Source: Bradyrhizobium sp. 199 (lineage in GTDB: Bacteria; Pseudomonadota; Alphaproteobacteria; Rhizobiales; Xanthobacteraceae). Taken from it: DNA of 64,000 nucleotides. The DNA lies in the NCBI RefSeq assembly GCF_023073355.1, contig NZ_JADPJI010000008.1, positions 558,001-622,000 of the forward strand, given 5' to 3'. Below the pieces are notes generated by a model, which was not told where the DNA came from, did no database searches, and saw only the letters and a program-made list of their open reading frames with translations. Numbering within the stretch: the stretch's first letter is position 1; the number at the start of each line of letters is the position of its first letter. A program made the translations under genes and the position numbers. Positions 34,450-42,133 of the stretch are shown one piece after another.

Positions 34450-35010
34450 ATGTCGACCGGCTGGATCGTTCTCGGCGTCATCGTCGTCCTCGTGTTCTTA
34501 GGCTTCAGCGCCTACAACCGCCTGGTGGCGCTGAGCCAGCGTGTCGGTCAGGCGTTTGCCGATATCGACGTGCAGCTCAAGCAGCGCCACGATCTGATCC
34601 CGAACCTGGTCGAGACGGTGAAGGGCTATGCCTCGCATGAGCGCGGCACTCTCGACGACGTCATCAAGGCGCGCAATTCGGCGATGTCGGCGCAGGGGCC
34701 GACGCAGGTATCCGCGGCCGAGAACCAGCTCTCGGGTGCGCTCGGCCGGCTGATCGCCCTCTCGGAGGCCTATCCCGACCTCAAGGCCAATGCCAATTTC
34801 CAGCAGCTCGCCAGCGAGCTCTCTGACCTCGAGAACAAGATCGCGGCGAGCCGCCGCTTCTTCAACAACGCGGTCCAGGAATACAACACCGGCATCCAGC
34901 AGATGCCAGCGGCGCTGTTCGCTGGCATGTTCGGCTTCACCAAGAAGGACTTCTTCGATCTCGGCGCCAGCCGCACCGAGGTCGAGGCGACGCCGCAGGT
35001 GAAGTTCTGA
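34450..35010 (+). CDS. LemA-family membrane protein
   Basis: A 186-residue LemA protein: short N-terminal membrane helix (residues 4-22, WIVLGVIVVLVFLGFSAYN) and a four-helix cytoplasmic or periplasmic bundle with the family motif QAFADIDVQLKQRHDLIPNL followed by VETVKGYASHERGTL. Near the C-terminus QEYNTGIQQMPAALFAGMFG and FFDLG are also conserved. The function of LemA is not established. The next gene, 32 bases downstream, is an M48 peptidase; LemA and M48/HtpX-like proteases are often paired, which suggests a common membrane-quality task. Confidence 0.93.
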   Translation: MSTGWIVLGVIVVLVFLGFSAYNRLVALSQRVGQAFADIDVQLKQRHDLIPNLVETVKGYASHERGTLDDVIKARNSAMSAQGPTQVSAAENQLSGALGRLIALSEAYPDLKANANFQQLASELSDLENKIAASRRFFNNAVQEYNTGIQQMPAALFAGMFGFTKKDFFDLGASRTEVEATPQVKF

Positions 35011-35042
35011 GTTGAGCCGATAGGCCGCAGGGCACGCGCGTC

Positions 35043-36263
35043 ATGGCCGCGTATGGTCTCTATACGCATATCGCTTCGAACAAGCTTCGTTCGATGCTGC
35101 TGCTCGGCGGCCTGTTCATGCTGGTCTACGTGCTGGTCTATGCCGGCGCGCTGGTCGCCGAAGTTCTCATCGACAGCAACCGGACCGTCGCCTTCTACCT
35201 GAACCACGCCTTCCAGGATCTGAAAGTCGCAGCCCCCGTTGCTACCGTCGTGGCGGCGGCCTGGATCGTGATCGCCTATTTCTTCCACCAGTCGATGATC
35301 GATGCGGTCACCGGCGGCCATGACGTCACCCGGCAGGAGGAACCGCGGCTCTACAATCTGCTCGAAAACCTCTGCATCTCGCGCGGCATCACCATGCCGA
35401 AGCTGAAGATCATGGAGAGCGCGGCGCTGAACGCGTTCGCGAGCGGCCTCAATCCGAGGCAATATTCCATCACGGTCACCACAGGTCTCCTCAATGCGCT
35501 TGACGACAAGGAGATCGAGGCCGTGCTCGGCCACGAGCTGACCCATATCAAGAACGGCGACGTACAGCTCATGGTGGTCGCCGTCATCATCGCCGGCGTG
35601 GTCGGCTTCTTCGGCGAATTGTTCTTCCGCCTGTTCACGAACTTCAATTGGAGCTCCGGCTCCGGCGGGCCGTCGTCCTCGGGCTCCTCCTCGTCGTCGC
35701 GGTCGTCCTCCTCGTCGAGCGACAGCAAGAATTCCGGCGGCGGCGCAGTGATCGTGATCATCATCGCGATTGTGCTCATCGTGGTGGCCTGGCTGCTGTC
35801 CCAGGTAGTCAAGCTCGCACTGTCCCGCTCGCGCGAATATCTGGCCGACGCAGGCTCCGTGGAGCTGACGAAAGATCCCGATGCGATGATCTCGGCGCTG
35901 CGCAAAATCGAGAATCGCGGCGAACTGCCCGGCGCGACCTCGGCCGTGATGGAGCTCTGCGTCGACAATCCCCGCGAGGGATTTGCCGATCTGTTCGCAA
36001 CCCACCCGTCGGTGCAATCCAGGGTCGATGCGCTGGTCAAGTTTGCCGGCGGCCGCGATCCGGGGCCGCTACCGCCGCCCGGCGATGAGGCAGAGGCGCC
36101 CGATACGCAGGACGAACAGCAGGACGCCCCGCCGCCGCTGCGTCAGGGGCCCTGGGACGATGCAGGCGGCTCAGCCAGTCCGCCGCCTGTGCCTACACCC
36201 AGCCCAGCCAGAACCGCAACAGGCGCCCCCATCAATCCGATGGGTCCTTGGGGCCGCCATTGA
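35043..36263 (+). CDS. M48-family membrane metalloprotease with Ser-rich loop
   Basis: A 406-residue HtpX/Ste24-like zinc protease. Two N-terminal membrane helices (about 17-40 and 60-80) are followed by the zinc motif HELTH (164-168), a third helix (VVAVIIAGVVGFFGELFF), a low-complexity Ser/Gly loop of about 30 residues (201-230) and another helix rich in Ile/Val. The third ligand lies in SREYLADAGSVEL. The C-terminal ~70 residues are Pro/Asp/Glu rich and end in PMGPWGRH. Likely role: cleavage of misfolded membrane proteins. Paired with lemA. Confidence 0.92.
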   Translation: MAAYGLYTHIASNKLRSMLLLGGLFMLVYVLVYAGALVAEVLIDSNRTVAFYLNHAFQDLKVAAPVATVVAAAWIVIAYFFHQSMIDAVTGGHDVTRQEEPRLYNLLENLCISRGITMPKLKIMESAALNAFASGLNPRQYSITVTTGLLNALDDKEIEAVLGHELTHIKNGDVQLMVVAVIIAGVVGFFGELFFRLFTNFNWSSGSGGPSSSGSSSSSRSSSSSSDSKNSGGGAVIVIIIAIVLIVVAWLLSQVVKLALSRSREYLADAGSVELTKDPDAMISALRKIENRGELPGATSAVMELCVDNPREGFADLFATHPSVQSRVDALVKFAGGRDPGPLPPPGDEAEAPDTQDEQQDAPPPLRQGPWDDAGGSASPPPVPTPSPARTATGAPINPMGPWGRH

Positions 36264-36455
36264 GGACGTCGTCTGCGGCCTGCGAGGCCGGTTTCGCGGC
36301 GCTTTGGAAAAACTCCGGGAATTGCCGCTGCGCGGCGCCAGAGATTTGAATTCTCCCTTCTTTCTGCCATGTTCGCGCCCAACAGCAGACTCGGGACATT
36401 CGATTGGGCCCGGCCGATTGCGACCTCGCGATCGGGGGCGCGTTAGGGGACAGCA

Positions 36456-37208
36456 ATGGCAAAGCCGGCAGTGGTTGTGGTGGGCGCGGACAAGGGCGGA
36501 GTCGGCAAGACCACGGTGTCGCGTACCTTGCTCGATTATTTCTCAGCCAACAACGTGCCGACGCGCGCCTTCGACACGGAGTCGCCCCGCGGAACCCTGA
36601 AGCGCTTCCACCCCGATATCACCGAGATCGTCGACATGACGACGACGTCGGATCAGATGAAGATCTTCGATACGCTCAATGCGACGAGCCCGTCGGTGAC
36701 CGTGATCGACGTCCGCGCCGGCCTGCTGTCCCCGGCACTCGCCTCCTTGCGCGACATCGGCTTCCTCGACGCGGCCAAAGCCGGCCAGATCACCTTTGCC
36801 GTGTTCCACATCCTCGGCCCGTCGATCGCCTCGCTGGATGAGATCGCCGAAACCGCGAATTTCATGGGGGGAGCCAAGTACTTCCTGGTGAAGAACTTCA
36901 TCAACGACACGCAGTTCTTCCAGTGGGACCAGGCGACCTATAATTCCTACTTCCACCGCATCAAGGACGCGACCGAGCTGACCATCCCCAAGCTCAACGA
37001 AATGGCGTATGAGCAGGTCGAGGTGTCCTCCGTTCCCTTCCTGAAATTCGTCGCCAACAAGGGCATCAACGACGAGGCCGCGAACTATTCCTTCGTGCTG
37101 CGCGGCTATGTTCGGCACTGGCTGGCGAATGTCTGGAGCGAGTTCGACCGCATCCGCCTGACCGACATCGTCGGTCAGAAACCCGTGACCCGCAACAGCG
37201 AAAAATAG
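36456..37208 (+). CDS. ParA/MinD-like P-loop ATPase, first of a tandem pair
   Basis: A 250-residue protein of the SIMIBI/ParA class. The deviant Walker A is KGGVGKTT (13-20) in VVVVGADKGGVGKTTVSRTL, the second signature is AFDTESPRGTLKRF (38-51) and Walker B is VTVIDVRAGL (81-90). The remaining half is unlike chromosomal ParA or MinD and contains many aromatic residues (QFFQWDQATYNSYFHRI). No parB, minC/E or conjugation gene is near. A related but much diverged P-loop gene follows after 62 bases. Role unknown; switch-like positioning or regulation by ATP is the family's usual mode. Confidence 0.8.
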   Translation: MAKPAVVVVGADKGGVGKTTVSRTLLDYFSANNVPTRAFDTESPRGTLKRFHPDITEIVDMTTTSDQMKIFDTLNATSPSVTVIDVRAGLLSPALASLRDIGFLDAAKAGQITFAVFHILGPSIASLDEIAETANFMGGAKYFLVKNFINDTQFFQWDQATYNSYFHRIKDATELTIPKLNEMAYEQVEVSSVPFLKFVANKGINDEAANYSFVLRGYVRHWLANVWSEFDRIRLTDIVGQKPVTRNSEK

Positions 37209-37270
37209 TTGCGGACCCCGGGCGGATACGGCTGGATTGGGCGGTGAGTTCGCTCAGATAATAGTTCGTG

Positions 37271-37939
37271 ATGCCCGTGACGCCCGTCTACATCATCTGC
37301 TCGCCCCGCCCGCAGGTCGGCAAGACCCTGCTGGCGCGGCTGCTTGCGGAATTTCTGCTGCTCAAGAACGGCAATGTCGCGGCCTTCGACGTCAATCTGA
37401 AGGAGCCGTCGCTGCTCGACTATCTGCCGGGGATCACCGAGACCGCCGACGTGATCGACACGTACGGCAAGATGCAGCTGATGGACCGCGTCATCGTCGA
37501 CGACGGGCTTGCCAAGGTGATCGATCTCGGCTTCCACGCCTTCGACGAGTTCTTCAAGATGAGCGACGAGATCGGCCTGTTGAAGGAGGCGGCGCGCCGC
37601 CATGTCGCGCCTCAGATCCTGTTCGTTGCCGACACGGACCGCGTCTCTCTTCGCGGCCACGAGATGCTGCGCGGGCGGATCCCGCGCATGAACCTGATCA
37701 CGGTGGACAACGAATTTGTCGTTCGCGGCGAGCTGCCGGCCGCGATGGCGGGCGGCCGGCTGTTCCGCCTGCCCGCGCTGCCGGGCTTCCTCAAGACTTA
37801 TGTCGACCGGCTGAACTTCTCCTTCACCGGCTACCTGCGCCAGGAGAAGGACGCCTCGACCGAGCTGCACCAATGGACCCGGCGCAACTATCTCGCCTTC
37901 CGCGAGCTCGAGCTCAACCTGATCCTGCAGCGATCCTGA
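37271..37939 (+). CDS. P-loop ATPase-like protein of unknown function, second of a tandem pair
   Basis: A 222-residue protein with a Walker A-like loop SPRPQVGKTLLARLLAEFL (11-29) and the ParA-like AAFDVNLKEPSLLDYLPG (37-54). A Walker B candidate is RVIVDDGLAKVIDLGFHAFD. The lysine that precedes the Walker A glycine in true ParA proteins is missing here (SPRPQVGKT). The C-terminal part (FFKMSDEIGLLKEAARRHVA..., LHQWTRRNYLAFRELELNLI) is not recognised. ATG at 37271 (GTG at 37268 also possible). It follows the preceding ParA-like gene on the same strand; the pair likely acts together. Confidence 0.72.
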   Translation: MPVTPVYIICSPRPQVGKTLLARLLAEFLLLKNGNVAAFDVNLKEPSLLDYLPGITETADVIDTYGKMQLMDRVIVDDGLAKVIDLGFHAFDEFFKMSDEIGLLKEAARRHVAPQILFVADTDRVSLRGHEMLRGRIPRMNLITVDNEFVVRGELPAAMAGGRLFRLPALPGFLKTYVDRLNFSFTGYLRQEKDASTELHQWTRRNYLAFRELELNLILQRS

Positions 37940-37944
37940 ATATT

Positions 37945-37964
37945 TTACCCGGGTAATATTGACA
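37945..37964 (+). promoter_or_regulatory. TTACCCGGGTAA palindrome overlapping a -35-like box
   Basis: The perfect 12-base palindrome TTACCCGGGTAA (37945-37956) starts 5 bases after the stop of the second ATPase gene, and a consensus -35 box TTGACA lies at 37959-37964. A -10-like TACTGG would be at 37982-37987 (17-base spacer), about 37 bases before the GIY-YIG start. It looks like an operator for a dimeric repressor at a promoter of the GIY-YIG gene. Confidence 0.5.
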
Positions 37965-38023
37965 CAAGGCGGGGCTGCCGCTACTGGGATTGGCCAGCAA
38001 CGTCCCTCAACAAGGCCCTTCAC

Positions 38024-38356
38024 GTGAGCATCGACCGGAAAGCAGCGATCGCCGCCTACAAGGAGCGAAAGACCATCGCGGGCATCTTCGTCGTGCGCTG
38101 CGCGGTCTCGGGCGAAGCCTGGGTCGGCCAGGCGCCGAACCTGGAACAGATCCAGAACCGCATCTGGTTCTCGCTGCGCCTCGGCAGCCACACGTGCCGC
38201 AGCCTCCAGGCCGCCTGGAACACGCATGGCGAGGCGGGGCTATCGTTTGGCGAATGCGAGCGTCTGGACGACGAGGAGAGCGCTTATGTCAGGAACGCGC
38301 TCCTGAAGGAGCGCCTGCTGCATTGGTGCTCAGAACTGAAGGCCGAAACGATCTGA
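38024..38356 (+). CDS. GIY-YIG family protein
   Basis: A 110-residue single-domain protein related to the GIY-YIG nuclease superfamily. The GIY motif appears as AGIFVVRC (19-26) and the YIG motif as WVGQAPNL (33-40); an Arg follows in QNRIWFSLRLGSH. A conserved acidic residue lies in the last helix. Both signature motifs are degenerate (GIF and WVG), so nuclease activity is uncertain. The GTG start at 38024 follows CACGTGAGC without a strong ribosome site. In related genomes such small GIY-YIG proteins occur in many copies; substrate unknown. Confidence 0.75.
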   Translation: MSIDRKAAIAAYKERKTIAGIFVVRCAVSGEAWVGQAPNLEQIQNRIWFSLRLGSHTCRSLQAAWNTHGEAGLSFGECERLDDEESAYVRNALLKERLLHWCSELKAETI

Positions 38357-38368
38357 CCGCAGCGGCGC

Positions 38369-38908
<540 letters not shown>

Positions 38909-38917
38909 TGGTGCCTC

Positions 38918-41083
38918 TCAATCAACGCGCGCATCCAGCCGGAACGCATTCTCGACAATACGTAGTCCCACCTCATTGCCGAGCGACATCAGCGATTCCG
39001 GATGGAATTGCACGCCGGCGATCGGCAGGGTCTTGTGCTCCAGCGCCATGGCGACGCCGTCCTCGGTGGTTGCGGTGACGGACAACACCTCAGGCATACT
39101 GTCGCGCTCGACAAAGAGCGAGTGATAGCGACCGATGACGATCTCGTTCGGCAGATTGCGCATCAGCCGCCCGCCGCGCACCTGCACCCGCGAGGGCCGG
39201 CCGTGGGCGGGATGCGTGAGCTGCCCGAGCTCGCCGCCAAAATACTCGCCGATGGCCTGCACGCCCAGGCAGACGCCGAACACCGGCAGCTTGTTCTCGA
39301 GCGCCGCGTCGATCGTCTTCTTGATCGCGAAATCCTCAGGGCGTCCAGGACCCGGCGACAGCACCAGCAAATCCCAGCTCTTCTGCTTGAGCATGTCGAG
39401 CGCATGCACATGGCGGACCACGGTGACGCTGGCGCCGACCTGGCGGAAATAATCGGCGAGCATGTGCACGAAACTATCGTCGTGGTCGATCAGCAGCACC
39501 TGCTTGCCCGAGCCGGTCGCATCAGGCGCAAAGGCCGACAGCGGCTTTGGCGCATCGCCGCGCAGTGCCTGGAACAGCGCGGCAGCCTTGACCTGGCACT
39601 CGCGATCTTCGGCGGCGGGATCGGAATCGAACAGGCAGGTGGCGCCAACGCGCACTTCAGCAAGACCATCCTTCATGCGGATGGTGCGGATGGTGAGGCC
39701 GGTGTTGATGCTGCCGTCAAAATTCACCGCACCGATCGCGCCGGCATACCAGCGGCGCGGCGAGCGTTCGTGATCTTCCACGAACTGCATCGCCCACAAT
39801 TTGGGCGCACCGGTGACAGTGACTGCCCAGGCATGGGTGAGGAAGGCATCGAGCGCGTCGAAGCCGGGACGCAGCATGCCCTCGACGTGATCCACGGTGT
39901 GAAACAGCTTTGAGTAAGTCTCGATCTGCCGGCGCGCCAGCACTTTGATGGTGCCGGGAACGCAGACGCGCGCCTTGTCATTGCGGTCGACGTCGGTGCA
40001 CATGTTGAGCTCGAACTCGTCCTTCTCCGAATTCAGGAGCTGGCGGATCTGCTCGGCATCGCCGATCGCATCAAGGCCGCGCGCGATCGTGCCCGAGATC
40101 GGGCATGTCTCGACGCGGCGTCCGTCCGAGCGCACGAACATTTCCGGCGAGGCGGAGACGAGAAACTCTCCCTCACCCAGATTCATCAGCGCGCCGTAGG
40201 GCGACGGATTGATGACGCAGAGGCGCTGGAACACTTCGGCCGGCGAGCGCTCGCAGGGCTCGGCGAACAGCTGCCCTGGCACCGCCTCGAACAGATCGCC
40301 GCGGGCGAAGGCGGCACGCGCTGTCTCCACTGTCGCCTGATATTCGCCGGGCGCGTGATCGGCAAAGCCCTGGCGCGGCGTCTTCAGGTACGGGCTCTCG
40401 GCGGTCTCGCGCGGCAGGCCTGCGGTGGATTTGCCGTTCCAGGCGAAGTCGTAACTCAGCACGACGCCGCGGCCGGTGGCGCGGTCATAAGCCAGCAGGC
40501 GATCCGGCACGTAGAGCACGATGTCGCGCTGATCGCTCTCGCGTGTGCGCTTCTGTACGAGATCCTCGATCTGGAACACAAGGTCGTAGGCAAAAGCGCC
40601 GAACAGGCCGAGCAGCCCATCGTCGTTGGCGGAGAAGGCGGCAACGAGATCACGCACCAGCGACATCACGCTGGCACGCCGCGTGCGCTGGTCTTCCTCG
40701 ATCGGCGCATCGCCGCGAATGATGTGGCCGGCCAGGCGCGACGCGGTCTTCTCGGAGATTACCAGGCAGGGCTCGCGCAGGACGTCCGCGAGGAAGGCGA
40801 TCAGCACCTGCCCACGCGCGTTCAGCGCTTCCAGCTTGAAATTGATCCCCGTGGTCTCGAGCTTGAGCGGCGGGTCCGAGAAGCCGAGATCGAAGCTCTC
40901 GTAGCGGCCGGGCACGGTCGTGCCGGAGGACAGCACCACGCCGCGGCGGCGGTCGAGCAGATTGATGAGATCGTCGAGCCGGTTGGCGCCGCCGGTAAAC
41001 TGCTCGGCCATGCGCGTGATCGCGAGTCCCGCGCGGGTCACATAGTCGCTTCGGGCCGGGAGGGCAAAGACTGTCCTGTTCAT
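38918..41083 (-). CDS. trpE(G): Fused anthranilate synthase TrpE(G)
   Basis: First committed enzyme of tryptophan synthesis (chorismate + glutamine to anthranilate), cytoplasm. One 721-residue chain combines both subunits, as known from Rhizobium, Azospirillum and Bradyrhizobium. TrpE covers about residues 1-510 (PISGTIARGLDAIGDAEQIR and LSPGPGRPEDF-type motifs of the two parts are present). TrpG begins about residue 526 (QVLLIDHDDSFVHMLADYF) with the nucleophile in FGVCLGVQAIGEYFGGELGQ and the His-Glu pair in GVQFHPESLMS. Upstream lies a Trp-codon leader peptide (41200-41265), so attenuation by tryptophan supply is expected. Confidence 0.97.
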   Translation of the reverse strand: MNRTVFALPARSDYVTRAGLAITRMAEQFTGGANRLDDLINLLDRRRGVVLSSGTTVPGRYESFDLGFSDPPLKLETTGINFKLEALNARGQVLIAFLADVLREPCLVISEKTASRLAGHIIRGDAPIEEDQRTRRASVMSLVRDLVAAFSANDDGLLGLFGAFAYDLVFQIEDLVQKRTRESDQRDIVLYVPDRLLAYDRATGRGVVLSYDFAWNGKSTAGLPRETAESPYLKTPRQGFADHAPGEYQATVETARAAFARGDLFEAVPGQLFAEPCERSPAEVFQRLCVINPSPYGALMNLGEGEFLVSASPEMFVRSDGRRVETCPISGTIARGLDAIGDAEQIRQLLNSEKDEFELNMCTDVDRNDKARVCVPGTIKVLARRQIETYSKLFHTVDHVEGMLRPGFDALDAFLTHAWAVTVTGAPKLWAMQFVEDHERSPRRWYAGAIGAVNFDGSINTGLTIRTIRMKDGLAEVRVGATCLFDSDPAAEDRECQVKAAALFQALRGDAPKPLSAFAPDATGSGKQVLLIDHDDSFVHMLADYFRQVGASVTVVRHVHALDMLKQKSWDLLVLSPGPGRPEDFAIKKTIDAALENKLPVFGVCLGVQAIGEYFGGELGQLTHPAHGRPSRVQVRGGRLMRNLPNEIVIGRYHSLFVERDSMPEVLSVTATTEDGVAMALEHKTLPIAGVQFHPESLMSLGNEVGLRIVENAFRLDARVD

Positions 41084-41135
41084 GTCGTCCTCTTACGAAA
41101 CTTGCCGAGGGAACGCCACACAGGACAAACGATCA

Positions 41136-41159
41136 GGCCGCCGCACTGCGTGGGCGACC
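41136..41159 (-). terminator. Candidate attenuator hairpin in the trpE(G) leader
   Basis: On the minus strand GGUCGCC pairs with GGCGGCC (one G-U pair) around a 10-base loop, followed by UGAUCGUUUGUCC. A second, alternative stem lies right at the leader stop codon (CACCUC with GAGGUG). Mutually exclusive stems of this kind are needed for attenuation; the exact pairing was not computed. Confidence 0.4.
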
Positions 41160-41199
41160 TCACACGATTTGGGAAAGGAAAATCGCACCGGCCACCTCG

Positions 41200-41265
41200 T
41201 TAGGAGGTGCGCCACCAAAGACGGGCTGGGCGGACGGCGGTGCTCATGCGGCGGATACTCACCAT
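41200..41265 (-). CDS. trpL: trp leader peptide with tandem Trp codons
   Basis: A 21-codon open frame upstream of trpE(G) ends with two adjacent TGG codons just before the stop: the end of the peptide reads RPARLWWRTS. Start at 41265 (ATG; an internal ATG at 41247 is also possible). The stop codon sits inside a stem-forming sequence (CACCTC-ctaac-GAGGTG). Tandem Trp codons followed by alternative stems, 116 bases before trpE(G), match the attenuation leaders known from rhizobia. The peptide itself need have no function; translation speed through the Trp codons is the signal. Confidence 0.78.
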   Translation of the reverse strand: MVSIRRMSTAVRPARLWWRTS

Positions 41266-41313
41266 GGCGCGGGGGCGGCGTCAAGGGTGGCACGCCGCGC
41301 CACGGAAGTGGCC

Positions 41314-41988
41314 CTACCCTAGATGCTTCCTGAAAAACTCCGTCGCCCTGCCCCAGGCGAGCTCGGCGGCTTCGCGGTCGTGGACGGCCTGGCGCTGCTC
41401 ATTGACGAAGGCGTGCTCGGCGTCATAGCGGAACAGCTCGAGCGACTTGCCGGCCGCCTTCATGGCCTTTTCGAAGCCATTGACGAGCTCCGGCGTGCAC
41501 CAATCGTCCTTGTTGGCGAAATGGGCCTGGAGCGGGATCTTGACGTCCGCGGGCTTGGCCGCTTGCTCGGGCGGAATGCCGTAGAACACGACGCCGGCCG
41601 CGAGCTCCGGGATCTTGGTTGCGCCGATGATGGTGACGGCGCCGCCGAGGCAGAAGCCTGTCAGGCCGACCTTGGCGCCGTTGCGCGCAAGATATTGCGT
41701 GGCGCCGCGCACCGTCTGTGTGGTGGCGTCCATGAAGTCGAGCGAGTTCATCTCCTTGTTGGCGCTGTCCGTGTCGTGATACGGCACCACCTTGCCCTTG
41801 TAGAGATCGGGCGCCAGGGCATCGAAGCCGGCCAGCGCAAAGCGGTCGCACAGGCCCTTGATCTGGTCCGACAGCCCCCACCATTCCTGGATCACGACCA
41901 CGCCCGGCGCGTTGCCGCGCGCCGCGTTGGCGAGATAGCCCGAGGCGTCGTTGCCGTCCGGACGCTTGAAGGTGATGGCGGTTCCCAT
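41314..41988 (-). CDS. Dienelactone hydrolase-family protein
   Basis: A 224-residue alpha/beta hydrolase of the dienelactone hydrolase family. The catalytic cysteine is C113 in GLTGFCLGGAVTIIG, the family's E35 lies in VIQEWWGL, and the Asp and His follow in HFANKDDWCTP and YDAEHAFVN. Dienelactone hydrolases open 4-carboxymethylenebutenolide in chloroaromatic breakdown, but many chromosomal copies have unknown ester substrates. The ATG at 41988 follows a GGAGGACACC ribosome site; the longer frame runs into the fbcH terminator and is not coding. Confidence 0.92.
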   Translation of the reverse strand: MGTAITFKRPDGNDASGYLANAARGNAPGVVVIQEWWGLSDQIKGLCDRFALAGFDALAPDLYKGKVVPYHDTDSANKEMNSLDFMDATTQTVRGATQYLARNGAKVGLTGFCLGGAVTIIGATKIPELAAGVVFYGIPPEQAAKPADVKIPLQAHFANKDDWCTPELVNGFEKAMKAAGKSLELFRYDAEHAFVNEQRQAVHDREAAELAWGRATEFFRKHLG

Positions 41989-42087
41989 GGTGTGTCCTCC
42001 GATGAGTGTTGGGGAGCGGTTGGCGGCATTTTGGCGATTGAGCGCGCGGTAGGCAATCGCGCTAAACAACACAGTCTCGTGGCCAAC

Positions 42088-42110
42088 AAAAAAGCCCCCT
42101 TGCGGGGGCT
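42088..42110 (-). terminator. Factor-independent terminator of the fbcFH operon
   Basis: On the minus strand AGCCCCC-gcaa-GGGGGCT (42110-42093) is followed directly by TTTTTT, 24 bases after the fbcH stop. Confidence 0.9.
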
Positions 42111-42133
42111 TCTGCATTTTCATTTTGATCCGC

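Noticed and set aside
35640..35740. Tandem TCC/TCG repeats as a possible DNA repeat array
   Set aside because: They are Ser codons of the low-complexity loop in the M48 protease and not an intergenic repeat.
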